DNA of 64,000 nucleotides from Romanomermis culicivorax. Its lineage: Eukaryota; Nematoda; Enoplea; Mermithida; Mermithidae. Below are positions 37,301-49,700 of this stretch, piece after piece. The stretch's first letter is position 1. Every line of letters starts with the position of its first letter. A program made the translations under genes and the position numbers. The DNA lies in assembly GCA_963922205.1 (NCBI GenBank), contig CAWUHX010000100.1, positions 806,001-870,000 on the forward strand. Reading direction: 5' to 3'. The notes below the pieces were generated by a model that ran no database searches, had not been told where the DNA came from, and saw nothing but the letters and a program-made list of their open reading frames with translations.

Positions 37301-37988
37301 GTTATTTCGGTAGGTAACAACAGTTCTTTATTCAATTAACCATTAATGATGATCAAGCAAAACTCCTCATTTGATTGGAATATGATCTCTTGTTCATATG
37401 TAGGCGGATACTTTTTCGGATCGTATAGCCACATCAAGTACACTTCCATTGTTACATAAGTGTATATTTATGTCAACTTTGAATTTTTACAATCAAGCGA
37501 TATTTTATGTTGAACATCTGCACAATGAGCTGAAGGAAAAATAGTGTAATGTATGTCACTACCCGGAGGCTGTGTGGGATAGGACAAACAAAGAGAAGAA
37601 CACAAGAATAATTATTACTTTATTCTCATTAATTACACGATTAATTTTGGATGTTAATCGTGCACTTACATCAGTCTTAGTTTCTGTGGTTGGCTTTGGT
37701 TGTGGAAGAGAGAGGTTTTTCTCTAGTAAGGACAAAGGTTGTATGGGTTAAGTCTTACAGAAGGGCTCTCTGTATGGAATGGTTGACTCAGGTTGAGATA
37801 GCTTGATAAGCTAAATTGGAGCACGGTTAAGAGCAAGGTTACTTACTTTGGTTACAGCAGGTGGGAAAATTCGGTGAGAGCTGCCGAAAGGTCAAGTGTG
37901 TGATAAAGAATCGATTAATAGGAACCAACTGCTCTTCTTTTTGGAGAAGAGAGTTTTTATCTTCACTTGTTTTTCTATTTTGGTTCTT
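34345..37988. other. intergenic, no confident gene
   Basis: A C- and G-run-rich element with weak ATGCAC ends occupies about 34912-35148 (CACCCC...GGGGGG type). At 36006-36262 frames on both strands predict a membrane helix, so neither can be preferred. A low-complexity GGTT/AAGG block lies at 37680-37900. Nothing else is recognised. Confidence 0.35.
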
Positions 37989-38211
37989 TTATAGACTGTT
38001 TTTATTGGAATACTTCTAAATAATGAAAGTAAAACCAAGAAGTATTTCAGATTTTCAGGATTTTCTGATAAACAATATATTATATATGGACTAACAATTT
38101 TCCGAGTGGAAAATTTTTACGGTAACAGCTCTATGTAAACGATTTCGACGACAGTACTGCGATTTGTATCACTTTTCTATTTGGAAGCATTTCATAAAAA
38201 CAGACTATAAG
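37989..38211. mobile_element. MITE, TATAGTCTG family, copy 6
   Basis: Left end TATAGACTGTTTTTATTGGA and right end AAAAACAGACTATA; 223 bp. The interior resembles the copies at 5424 and 30508. Confidence 0.8.
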
Positions 38212-38933
38212 TTGTATATTGTTGGTTATAGATAGTAACAGAACATACATTTTGTTTGGAGTCCTCACGTAGGAGAATCAGGTCCTGTTTCCTAAGTGTT
38301 GTCATCTGGTTGTTTTTCCATTAGGTTTTTCACGCGACACTTCTTGTTTAGTTTGTCAACGTGACTGCTCTCTATATAACTAATGTTCGGTTATGAACAG
38401 TTCAATCATGACGCAGTGCACGGAAACGAGAAGGAAATAATTATAGTAAAAACGCAGTATAATACAATAGGCTAAATTTCGTCGCTAAGTATCTGTGATA
38501 TGTAAACACTGTCAGCGACACAAAAAATCTTACTTTTTGTATCCGATAACCAAGATATGTGATAGTCTACGTATAAATATCGTGAAATCATTCACTGTAA
38601 TTTGAATACACCGAACCGATGTTTTCGGGCCATATCGTTATGTCAATTTCATACATAATTGACAGGTTGAAAACTTTGTACGTTTGTTATCATAGTTTAC
38701 TGTACCGATCCGAATAACAAAATCAGGGTTTTTTATTTTTGCACACAACCAGTGTTTTTTGTGCCAAAACATGGTTTTTGGCACAAAAAAATTTGGAATG
38801 GCACAAAAAATTCTGAGCGTTTGTACCAATTGGTACAAATTTTTTGGCTGGTCAAACATTAAATTTCTTTGATTTTTAAACGTTTTAGCGGCTGAATGCA
38901 AAAAATTTTCGGCGCTTCGCGCCGAATCAGTGA

Positions 38934-39176
38934 CATACCTGTACTTGGGGGGGGGGGGGGTTGGGAGGGGGGCGACCCCCCCAACTCGGCCAACCCTATA
39001 CCCAAAATCATTTTGCCCCCAAACCCCCCCCCAGTTTGGAAAAAATTAAAAAAATTTTCGAAAAAGTGTAAGTATGTTTTTGGCCTTTTTTGGGAAAAAT
39101 TTCGACTTTTTCCTACCCCACTCCCAAAAATTTCGGATTTACCCCCCCCCAACTGGTCGGAGGTCTTACAGGTATG
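38934..39176. mobile_element. hAT-like G-run MITE, copy 1
   Basis: Terminal inverted repeats CATACCTG and CAGGTATG. Exact 8-bp target duplication ATCAGTGA at 38926-38933 and 39177-39184. The interior has runs of G and C up to about 14 and arms that pair with each other. 243 bp. Confidence 0.92.
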
Positions 39177-39316
39177 ATCAGTGAATATATTTCCTATCCT
39201 ATTCGTATATTTGACCCGAACGCAAACGATTTCTTTTCGAACAGTGTATAAGTATCGTTGCAGCAAACTTTATTCTGAATATTCTCTCTTCATTCAGTCA
39301 GATTCGGATTTAAAAC

Positions 39317-39533
39317 CATACCTGTAAGACCTCCGACCAGTTGGGGGGGGGGGGGGTAAATCCGAAATTTTTTTTTGGGGGGGGGGGGTAGAAAAAAGTC
39401 GAAATTTTTCCCAAAAAAGGCCAAAAAACATAACACTTTTTTGCAAATTTTTTTAATTTTTCCCAAACTGGGGGGGGGGTAAATGATTGCCAAGTTGGGG
39501 GGGGGGTCCCCCCAACCCCCACTTACGGGTATG
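39317..39533. mobile_element. hAT-like G-run MITE, copy 2 (opposite orientation)
   Basis: CATACCTG and GGGTATG ends. Exact 8-bp target duplication TTTAAAAC at 39309-39316 and 39534-39541. The internal sequence is the reverse complement of copy 1, 140 bp away. Confidence 0.92.
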
Positions 39534-40516
39534 TTTAAAACTGAATCTTACTTTTTGTGTTTGATTGATTCAAATAGAAAAATCGATATCGTTGATAATG
39601 GTATACAATGTTTCGATCGAAAATTAACACTATTTTCGACTTTATTTTCTCTATTCTTTGCATGTTTGTTAAATATACATAACATCAGGGTTGGCTGAAC
39701 GCGAACGAGTTCTCTTCGAACAGTGTATTAGTATCGTTGCAGTACACTTTATAGGCTGTCAATGACGCATCAAGAATGAAGAGAAATTGTGAATATTCTT
39801 TGTTAATTCAGTCAGATTCGGGTTTTAAACTGAAATTCTTACTTTTTGTGTTTGATTCAAATAGAAAAGAAATCGTCGGTACAATTTTAGGAACGAAAAT
39901 TTACACAATTTTCGAGAGGGTTCTTGTTTAGCAGGAGTTCCATTAGCAAAGCCGCTAACTTTCTCTAATTTGTATTACTTTTTCTTAGCACGATCAAAGT
40001 TTTCATTAGTACAGTTCCAACTTTATTTGCGCTGTGCTATAAAAGAAAATTTTCGAATTTATTTTCTCTAGTTTTCTAGTTCTATTTTCTCTGATTTTCG
40101 AATTTATTTTCTCTAGTCTTTTCTTTTTTGACGTACAGATATTCGTAGTTGAAAATTGAATCAATAGGAACTTCCTGAACACTTCTAGAGTTTTTTGAAT
40201 TTTCTCAGCATCCCATTTCTTTTTGAGTCGTCGTAAACCATTTTCATGCACAGTGTTTTCTTGTTTCACTGACTGACATGGTTAGCTGAAAAATAAGTTG
40301 GGCACGATTTTTATTTTTGCAAAAAAATTAAGGCGTTATATTTTTTATCAAATTTTAGCCTAAAATCTTTCCGCAGTTTTCAGTATGTTTCTAGTAGAAA
40401 AAATTTTTTGTGCCATTAGCACAAATTTATTTGGCCTCTTGTGCCAATTGACACAAATGCCCGTGCACAAAAAAAAACGCTGGCTCTGGTCCATCTTGCT
40501 AGACTAAGTACTGGCA

Positions 40517-41695
40517 TTTTCGATCAGGTTTTTTTGCAAAGAGCAACCAAATTTCAGGCTGTGCAACCAAATTTTTCCTGTCAAGTTGCACAGTGCAATT
40601 TCAGGCATGACTGCTCTTTTGATTAGGTTATAGGGTTTTCTGCCCGGAGTTGCATTTTTATGCGTTCCAAAGTAGAAAAAGTGAAAATTTTCCGGCGCTT
40701 GGCATCGGGTTTCAATTCATTTATATTTTTTTGTATTGTTGTAGTGGGCGGTTAGAAAATGTCACTCTAGCTATTGCTTCTAGGTTCTAATTAGCAACAT
40801 ATCGTGGATAAATGTTTGATCCTGTATTTTTTTGACGACTTTGATGGAAACTAGCAGTTTTCTCAGTCATTTTCCTAAAATCTTTTTGTGATCTTTATAA
40901 AAATTTTTTCCAAAAATTTTTTTCCGAAACGAAAATTACTAGAATTAGTTTTTCAAAGTATCTTGGGCTAGCGCGTTAGCCTGTTACAAAATTGTAACCT
41001 TCACTTCCTTTTACTTGTCACTTTATGTCTACTGTAATTCGTATTTCAGTTTTTTCGTTTTCTCGTCATCCTTCTTTCATCAGGATTCAGAATTAACCGT
41101 TGAAGAGTTTTCTAAGTTCCCAGCATGCTTTTCCATGTGTGTCTTTTTTCCCTCTTGTTTGATAACAGTTTTGTCATTTTTCCTTTGACAGGTAATAAAC
41201 TATTTCATTCATTCAAAAAATTTTGACTTTCATGTGATTAAAACATTTTAAGTGTAAGAAAATGCTAGAAATTCCTGCCGGTTGAAAGATCCAAATTCTT
41301 AGTCGCTTGCCTGGTTTAGTTTGTCCGACTGAAAATTCATTAAATTCACTGAGAAATCAAACCTTCTGTCTGGGAATCAAAAGGTGCAAAGATTCATTTT
41401 CCAGCATCGGAATATTGAAATTCAGAAAAAATTTCGGCGCTACGAGCCGAAAAAATTACTCTTGTCTAGTCATATCAATCTTTTCATTTTCTCTCCAAAA
41501 CTCAGAAAAATGGGTTTTGAAAGCCTAAAACCGACGCTCATCGATAAAATTACAAGAAAAGTAGCTTGCAATAATTTTTCGATAAAATTAAGCAAATTTA
41601 TCGATTTTAGAGTGAGTAACCAAAAATTTATTTGTGCAATCAAAATTTTCCCTCAAGTTGCTTATTGCAACCCGGCCTGTGCAGAAAAAACCCTG
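40517..41695. mobile_element. hAT-like element family 'A', copy 1
   Basis: Ends TCAGGTTTTTTTGCA and TGCAGAAAAAACCCTGA, with flanks CATTTTCGA and CATTTTTCGA. Contains the family blocks GTTGCACAGTGCAA, GATTAGGTTATAGGG and CCGGCGCTTGGCATCGGG. The right part is the reverse complement of the start of the copy at 57515. No coding capacity. Confidence 0.75.
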
Positions 41696-41822
41696 ACATT
41701 TTTCGAATCTGGCACTAAATCTGGCATAATGGCGTGATTTTTGGCATAATTCTGGCATCGTAATGTCCTAATTTTCTGCATAGTTCTGGCATTATATGAA
41801 AATGAAGTTTCTACCCTGTACC

Positions 41823-42092
41823 CATACATGTAATTGGGGGGGGGACCTCCACCTCCAACTTGGTCGAATTCTAATCTCAAATGCCGGAAAACCCACCCCC
41901 AACTTGGTCAACCCTATACCCAATCCTCCCCCACCAAACTCGGAAAAATTAGGAAAAAGGTGGCTTTTTCGGCTTTTTTTGAAAAAATTATCGCAATTTT
42001 CTCGATTTTTTGCTCAAAATTTTGGAAATGTTGGGACCTCCACCCCAAAATTTTGGGTTCCCCCCAACTGGCCTGACCTCTTAAAGGTAATG
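41823..42092. mobile_element. hAT-like G-run MITE, copy 3
   Basis: Ends CATACATGTAATTGGGGG and CCAACTGGCCTGACCTC...GGTAATG. Flanks CCTGTACC and CCTGTGCT agree at six of eight positions. An older copy of the family at 38934. Confidence 0.75.
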
Positions 42093-43990
42093 CCTGTGCT
42101 TTTTTGCCAGGGGAAACGGGCGAAAAATGTATTTCCCCATTTTCCCTTAGACGTTTTTTCGCTTGTAGATGCTTATAGACGCTTTATATAAGTGCTTTTG
42201 ATATTTTTCAAAGCCTTTTTGTTTTTTAGAGCTGTTAATTCATTAAAATGGGGGAAAAAATTTAAATTTTCGAGTTTGAAGTCTAATTTACAAGCATTGT
42301 GTTACAAATTTTTCAGAAAATTTTCCAAGAGTAATGACTCTGCATTAGATAATATATTGAAGGTCAACTCCTCTGTGATGACAACTGAGATTTCAGAAGA
42401 GATTTTTTTAGCTATTGACATTCTGGGACGCTGGAAAATCAATTTTCGGAACACATTTTAAGAATTAAATGCGAATTTTTTGTTCAAAAATCGAAATTTC
42501 TAGAATTTTATTATTTGAAAAATTTTAAAACCCGTAATTTGTTTATAAACTCTCATGAACTTGTCCAAAAAGGTATAAGTAAGAAGAGTAGAAACTTCCG
42601 AAAACCACATCCACGAAGCTTTTGAATTGATTTTACGCTAGGAAAGAAATAATCGTTTTTCAAATAACTTAGAGACTAGCCGTATATGTACTGATTTTCT
42701 CGAAAACTGTGTCAAGGAAATAATGTGAATCTTCATCCAATATCATGATAAAATATTGAAGATTGCCAATTAAAACTCAATGGACTAGGTAATATGTACA
42801 CATCAGAGCACCCCATGGGGGTATGGGGGGTATTACCCCCGTCTTAGATTTGGAAATTCATTTACTACCCCCATAAAAACAGCTCACTTTAGCAAAAAAT
42901 TTTGGTAGACTTCATCCTCTCCCCAGTAGGTTATACTAATTTGAGAAAAATTGCAGAATGTGTGATTCTGAGGAATTACCCACTGCTCTTTTTGACACAT
43001 TTACTGAGCAAATGATAATGGGAAAGTATGCAACTTCTGTGTCATATAGCGATTTTTAGGAAAGGATATCAGGACATTAATATATACTACTTGTAGGAAA
43101 TCATTATAAATATAATTGGGAGATGAAATAATGACTTATGTATATGTGATTAATAAAAAAATCGCCCCTTGGGAAGAAAAACATTATGTTCTTAAAATTC
43201 TGCCTCTTCATGCTTTCCTTTCCTTTTCCCCGCTTCTGCGTTGGGTCTTCTGTGCGCATATGGTTACCCAAGCTGTGGCATACCTTCCTGCTATGAGTTG
43301 AGACATGTGAGGTCTGTTGACGTGGATCAGGAGTGGTACGTGGTTTCAACCTCATGGTTCATTATCTAATAGGATTAATAATACTAAAGCCACATTCGGC
43401 ATGAGCACTTTCAATTGGAAGCACTGTTAGAACCCTCATCAGTGATGTAATAAGCTCATACTCCTGAAGATACTGGTTCAAATAATGTTTGCAAAAGTAC
43501 ATTGTGCCCGATTCTTGAAATGTGCAGGAATCAGGTGACACGACAATCATCAAAGTCTGACTATTCTCTGCGTATAATAAGTACATTCAAGTTGTTTTTT
43601 GTAAGTTGTATAATTGAGAATTGATTTGTGGTGAGAGTACTACACCACCCCCCTCTGCAAACAAAGTTGGGAGCAAAAAAAAGGCCACGGCATGTTTCAA
43701 GTACTACCCTTAAAATTTACGATTTTACCCCTACCTAAATTTTCGACCTTGGGGACCTCTGGTACCCATAATAATGATCATTTTCTAAAATGCGCCAAAA
43801 TGCATCTTTTTTGTATCCGATCCCCAAGTTTCAAATGTGGTATCAATTTTGTGATTTTTATGTTTAGAAGAAGTTTTTGTATCGTTATGTTTAGCATTTA
43901 AAATCTGGCATTATTTGAAATCGATCTGAAATTTTTCTGGCACTATTTTCTAAAAAATCTGGCATTCCCAAAAAATTTGATCTGGCAACA
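42093..43990. other. intergenic repeat-like sequence
   Basis: No supported gene. An area with GGGGGTATGGGGGGT (about 42815) and CCACCCCCCTC (about 43650) may be the two ends of another G-run element, but no inverted repeat or target duplication was confirmed. Confidence 0.35.
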
Positions 43991-43997
43991 ATGGTCT

Positions 43998-45429
43998 TGA
44001 GGCCAGGGCTTTTTTTGGTTTTTTCTCGACAGGCCATTTGGCTCCTAGGATCAAAATTTTATAGGCCAATAGGAATTTCAACAAGCCAAAACTAAAAAGT
44101 TTGTAAATAAATTTGGTTGTAAAAAAACGTTCTTTTCAAAAAATTCAGTCAAAAACACTTTTCAAAATCACAATAGAAGCAAGAATAACAGATCAATCAT
44201 TTGGAAAAACATTCTTAATCACACACAGAATAATAAGGTTCACAAATGATCAGTCATTATACTGATGGGATTTTTTTCGCACAAGCCACGTTGATCTGCA
44301 ACTTGGGGAAAAATTTGGTTGCACAGATTATAATTTTTAGTTGTTCACTATAAAATTGATAAATTCGCCTAATTTCATCAGAAAAATGATTAAAAGTTAC
44401 TTCCCTTGTATTTCATTCACTTCGCGTCAGTTCCTGACTTTTAAAATTGAATTTCTTTAGTTTTTGGTGAGAAATCAAAAGTCTAGCTAAATTAACTTGC
44501 TTGGTGCCTGGCGCCGAAAAATTTTGATTCCGAGGCCTCTAAAATGTCGGAAAATTCATTTTTATCACATTCTGCTGCAACTGCCGGTGACCGATATTTT
44601 CACCATTTGATTGGCGGAAGAGGTCAAACATTTTACCTCCTTTTTGGATCTTATACATCTGGGGCCAGTAATTTACCAATCACAATTATTTATCAAAAGC
44701 GATTGTTTTCACATGATCTATAACATAAAAAAGCGCGATAGTTATTTTACTTTGGACTTGAATATCTCCGGCGCTTAACACTGAAAGAAAATTTTAGATT
44801 ATGATATTCTATAGCATTGGAAATCTTTTTCCTGCATGAAGGGTCTATTTTTTCAGTCAATTCAATGAGTTTTCTGTGCGGCAAACTAGAATTCAAAAAT
44901 TAGGCGAGCAACAATGAATCGGAATGGCTTCTTCAGATAGCAAGAACCTCTGCCATTTTCCCATGTGGATGTTTTAATCATTTTCTAAATGCAAAAAGTT
45001 ATGTTCACCAAAGCCAAAAATTCTAAAGCGCCGCAAACCAATTTTGTAAAAATAATCTAGAAAAATCTTGATTTTTGTCAAATACGTGGAAAAAACAATA
45101 CAAAGTCAAACATTTATCCACAGCATGCTGGTTTCTGAAAGCTATAAGCATAAGCTAGGATGCCATTTTCTAACCGCACAACAGAAATCATACCAAGAAT
45201 CATAAATGACTTGAAATCCGGCGCTGAGCGCCGGAAAATTTTCCGTAATTTTCGTTTTAGAATGCATAAAAATGCATTTCCGCACAGGAAGCCCTATAGC
45301 CTAATCAAAAAGAGTGGTTAGGCTCTCATTTTTACAAGCCCATTTGGCTTGTGCCCCTAAATTTTTAGGAGCCAATCAGAATTTTTAGGAGCCATGGCTT
45401 CTAATTGGCCTTAAAAAACCTTGCTGGGG
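43998..45429. mobile_element. hAT-like element family 'A', long copy
   Basis: About 1.4 kb. Both ends match, in reverse complement, the copy at 54835-55709: GGCCATTTGGCTCCTA at the left, and GGAAGCCCTATAGCCTAATC plus GGCTTGTGCCCCTAA near the right. It is about 0.55 kb longer than that copy, which therefore seems internally deleted. It abuts another family member starting at 45430. Confidence 0.7.
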
Positions 45430-46640
45430 CAGGGTTTTTTTTTGCACACAGCAGCCAAATTTCGGGCTGTGAAACCAATTTTTTCCTGTCAAGTTGCACA
45501 GTGCAACTTCAGGCCAGGGTTTTTTTTCCGCACAGTGCGGACTTTTTTTGGGCTGTGCGGAAAAATTTTTGGGCATTTTCCGCACAGAACGGAAATTTTT
45601 TTGGGCGTTTCTACTGCTGGCCTTGATGAAAAGGTGCATTTTGGTGCAATTTAGATGATCAAAATCTCAAATTTTTCCGGCGCTCCGCGCCGGCAAAGAA
45701 AATAATTTATAATATTAATTTAGCTGAAGCGCAGCCAAAAAGAAGTTTACTTTGATTTCTCGGTTGTCCCTTATTGTTTCCATCAATCTTATATGTCACT
45801 GCTAGAGTGAGTAAAACTCGTCACTTTGCAGTGTGAATTGGAATTTTCATACAAATTTGCTGATTTTTCCCACATTTCTCCACACATTTATTTAATACCA
45901 TCATTTTTCTAGGAAAAATCTAAACCGAAAGTATTACAAATTATCTCTAGAATACATTTTCCAACATTTCAGTAGCTACTTTGTTCAAAGATTCTCTGGT
46001 GTGACGCATCGGAAGTTAAGTGTGCATGGTTTTCATGATTTGAAATTCCTCATCCCATTCATCAATTAGTAATCTTCAGTATTAGGTTCGGATTTTGTTG
46101 AAAATTGAGATTTAATATTGATCTTCATGAATTCTTTCTCTCACTTGAATTTTTCTGAACTTTGTGAACACACATTTTGTCATTGGGAAACTACACGATT
46201 TTCGACTGAAAGTGCAAACCTTTTATTTTAGAGATAAATGCTGAAAATGCTAATTTTCCAGCATTCTAGAATATCAAAATGTAGAAATTGAATCAATTGG
46301 AAAATCGATTGAAATCTATAAATCATCGGCTCTAATCACAGAAATGACAGCAGCAACTATAATTTTGTTCAATCAAGCTAAAATATCTTTTTGAGCTAGA
46401 AAAACAGATACTTTACATTGTTTTCTTAGCAATGTAAAGTATGCTAAGATAGGTCAAGTATAAGTATAATTTTCGCTCATTTCACACATTTTTCAAATGA
46501 TCTAAACTTCGAACGGAAAAAATTTTTTTTGGGTCATTTCCGCACGGTGCGGATGAAGGCGTGCGGAAAAAAACCCTGCTTCAGGCATGATTGCTTTTTT
46601 GATTATGGTGTAGGGTTTTCTTCGGAGATCTGTGTTTGGA
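45430..46640. mobile_element. family 'A' fragment interrupted by element 'B'
   Basis: Starts CAGGGTTTTTTTTTGCACAC. At 45514 it is broken by the element at 45515-46578 and resumes at 46579 with CTTCAGGCATGATTGC, as in the copy at 40517 (TTTCAGGCATGACTGC). The right end fades after about 46640, 125 bp upstream of the SLC52 start. Confidence 0.7.
45515..46578. mobile_element. hAT-like element family 'B'
   Basis: Ends CAGGGTTTTTTTTCCGCACA and GTGCGGAAAAAAACCCTG. Exact 8-bp target duplication CTTCAGGC at 45507-45514 and 46579-46586. 1064 bp, no transposase frame. The related copy at 57375-59149 lies in the opposite orientation. Confidence 0.92.
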
Positions 46641-46765
46641 GTGACTGGCGCAAAAGTTCCTGCGCTAAATGAGCAGTCATATGCTTCGTTGAGTGAATAA
46701 CCTTTGAGGTGTTTTTTTATGTAAAGGTGAAATAATTTATCTTTGTCGAGCAAAATCGTCATATT

Positions 46766-49700
46766 ATGCATGAAAAAACGTCTCCGTTAGTCTATAGCCT
46801 CGTCATTCTATTCGGCTCGTCGACTTGGCTAGTCGTAACCGCCGTTTGGGTTCAGCTCCAGTTGATGGTTTCGATCTACCCTCTACCGGAAGGTTGGTCT
46901 TTGCCATCTTACTTAACTGTCATCGTTCAAGTCGCCGTTTTGGGGCCCATTTTGCATTGGTTGTTGAAAAAATATTCCCCCGATTCGAACATTTCCGACG
47001 AAAAAATTCAAATTTATTTTTGTATGGGTTTCGCTACATTATCGACCTTATTTTTGGCCATTTTTTGGCAACATAGAATTTATTTATTCGGCCAAGAGCG
47101 TAGCGTACTTCTATTCGTTTTTGTATTTTGCGTTTCACTGGTCAGTTGTACAAGCAGCGTTTTGTACTTGCCATATATGTTCAGGTAATTTATGTAGAAT
47201 AGTTTCTGTTCTGGTTGTAAGTTAGAAATCAGGAAATCACACTATCAGGAATTTTTGATTCACAGATTTTAATTTAGAAAATTTGATCATACAAAATTGC
47301 TCATGAAAAGGATTTCAAGACTGTTGCAGAAAATAGGTACTAGGCAGTCGTAGTAACGGTAACTCCGCGTTCTGAGAGGATAGTGTAAAGCGAATTTTTG
47401 GGGCAGATGGCGTTAATTGCTGAAAATTTCAGTGAGTTGGTCATCGAAGAGAAAAAATTTCCATCTTGCCACTTAATGAATATTCAAGGTAGAAATTTCA
47501 AAAAATAGTAATTTTTGTCTACAAAAACCGTAAAAATTAGAGGTGTATCGGGGACCCGGACCCGAAATTACCCGATAATTTTATTGGATTCAGACCTGGA
47601 CCCGATATTTTCGAAATTTTAGACCTGGCCCCCGACGAAATCGTTACAATTTTGATTCGGGACTGATAGTTATTCAGCTGAAAACAAAGTCCCATGTTAA
47701 AGAATGTGATAACGCATCAATTAACTATTGAAATATGAAAAGTAACAAATCGGCACCTTATTGCTTACATCATTTTGAGACCGACTCAGAATTAAAATCT
47801 ACAGCAACCAAGTTATATTTCACAAATAGTTTTTCAGCTGTTTTCTTTGCAGTCGTCTTTTCAATCTAGATGTTTATTAATAATATTAATCTGAGGATCA
47901 AAAATGAATTTATAGAGATTCTTGTCAGTAATCTTTCAAGATTAGTGAATCGAATCCATTCATTGTGTCTCAACCAAACCATACGATTTTGATATGATAT
48001 TGTCTCTTTCACATCCATTTTAAAATGCAGTTGTTGAGAAGTTTGATCTTGAATATGACAAGTTGAAAATTGATCATACCCAAAAATAGGGTTCATTTTG
48101 TGGTTTTACCTATTCCGTTTGAAATTTTTTTTCTAATGTTGTATTTTTCACGTTAACTTCCAATTTCTGGAGAACTGTAGGTATGCAAATTTTGACTTTT
48201 GCACCGAATGAATGTTGTCACAATACTCTGCGAAACCACTCAAAATATCTCATTTTCAGATATTAATTATTTCTAACTTATCATAGGTCAATGGAGCAGT
48301 AGGTCAAATCTCTCAGAAATCGTGTCTTAATGAAGGCACACAGAATAGGGTGCGGAAAAATATAACATATCCGGCCCCGAAATTACTCGACTATTTTTTC
48401 TGGACCCAGACCCGATATCCTCAAAATTTTGGACCCGGTTCTGATATTCTTAAAATTTTGGACCCGTAAAAAAATAATAAAATTTTGGACCCGCTGCATC
48501 TCTAGTAAAAATATGTATTTATTGTGCGAAATGCCTATAAAATTGAAATTTTATATAGTTTTTGTTCAAAAATACCGATTTTCTATTAAAAAATTGAGAT
48601 TTTTTGGTTGCATAAAATATGTTTATTGTAGGATATTTTCAAATTGTAGTTTCATTCAGTCACCGTTGTCAAAATTTGCTGTATATTTGAGTCATTACCA
48701 CTTTCAAAGAGCCTTCGATTGTTTGCAATAGATGAACTACTGCAAAGCGTTCATTTTTATGTCTTCATTTTTTTATTCGTCTAATTTAGAGTCACTGTTA
48801 TAGAAAAAATTAAGGAGCTACTTAACACTACTGTTGCGTCAGCTACATTAAGATCCTACATGTAATTGCGGGGGCGGAGTGCTATAGAAACCCGCCCCCA
48901 GAAATCGTCGATCATATGGCTAGCCATTGGGCGATTCCCCAGATTTTCCAATCCTGTTACCAGCCACATGGTAGTCGTAGGGACCCCAATACTTTTGATT
49001 AAAAAAATACTGAAGAATGTCATTTTTTAAATAAAAATGTCAATTTTTGAACAAAAAGTGCTTTAAAACGTCAATTTTATCGGCGCTTCTCGCCATGAAT
49101 AGGTACATTTTTTACGGTCTTTTTAGACCAAAATTACTTTTTCGAACCATTTTCGCAATTTTTTGTGAAAAAAATCGATTTATTCCCTTCAGAGACTCCT
49201 CCCCCTGAAATTTTGGGATCACCCTCGGCCCAAAAAAAGTTTTCCGACCCCCTGCCCCAGACTTTTGGGCGGCGTTACATGTATGATTAAGATGTAGGAC
49301 GTATGTTTTTAAATCTGCCAATGAATTTGATCAAGCTGGTTAACGATAAAATTGAGTCTCTCCAATGAATATAGTTGTTGAAATTTCTGGGGGATGGGCC
49401 AGCATATGCCAAACTGCACATTTTTTGAAATCATGAAGAAATGTTTGATTCTCAAATGTAAGTTTATGTGTTAATATTGACGCACATCTTCTTAGGCACA
49501 ACCTTGGTGCAGATCATTTTGCTTTAGGATCAAAAAAAATTTTTCTTATAACATGGCTGTGCATCTGGTAGCCGGGTATGGCCCATAAGCGCGAACGGCC
49601 CACTGGCGCGAAAGGGCCCACAAGCGCGAAAGGCCCATGAGAGCGAAAACCCAGAAGGGTTCATAAGCTCGAAAGGCTCACAAGCGCTAAAACTTTATTT

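Larger units (their letters stand above)
38750..40483. mobile_element. non-autonomous element, CAGTGTTTTTTGTGCC ends
   Basis: Left end CCAGTGTTTTTTGTGCC, right end GTGCACAAAAAAAAACGCTG, each followed by further GCACAA/TTGTGC motifs. Related to the CAGGGTTTTTTT families next to it. It hosts two later insertions (38934-39176 and 39317-39533). No target duplication was resolved. Confidence 0.6.

Noticed and set aside
38859..39537. Proline- and glycine-rich frames on both strands
   Set aside because: Translations of the G/C runs in two MITEs; no coding signal.
45385..45654. Overlapping frames of 73-84 codons on both strands
   Set aside because: Generated by the inverted GCACAG/CTGTGC motifs of hAT-like element ends.
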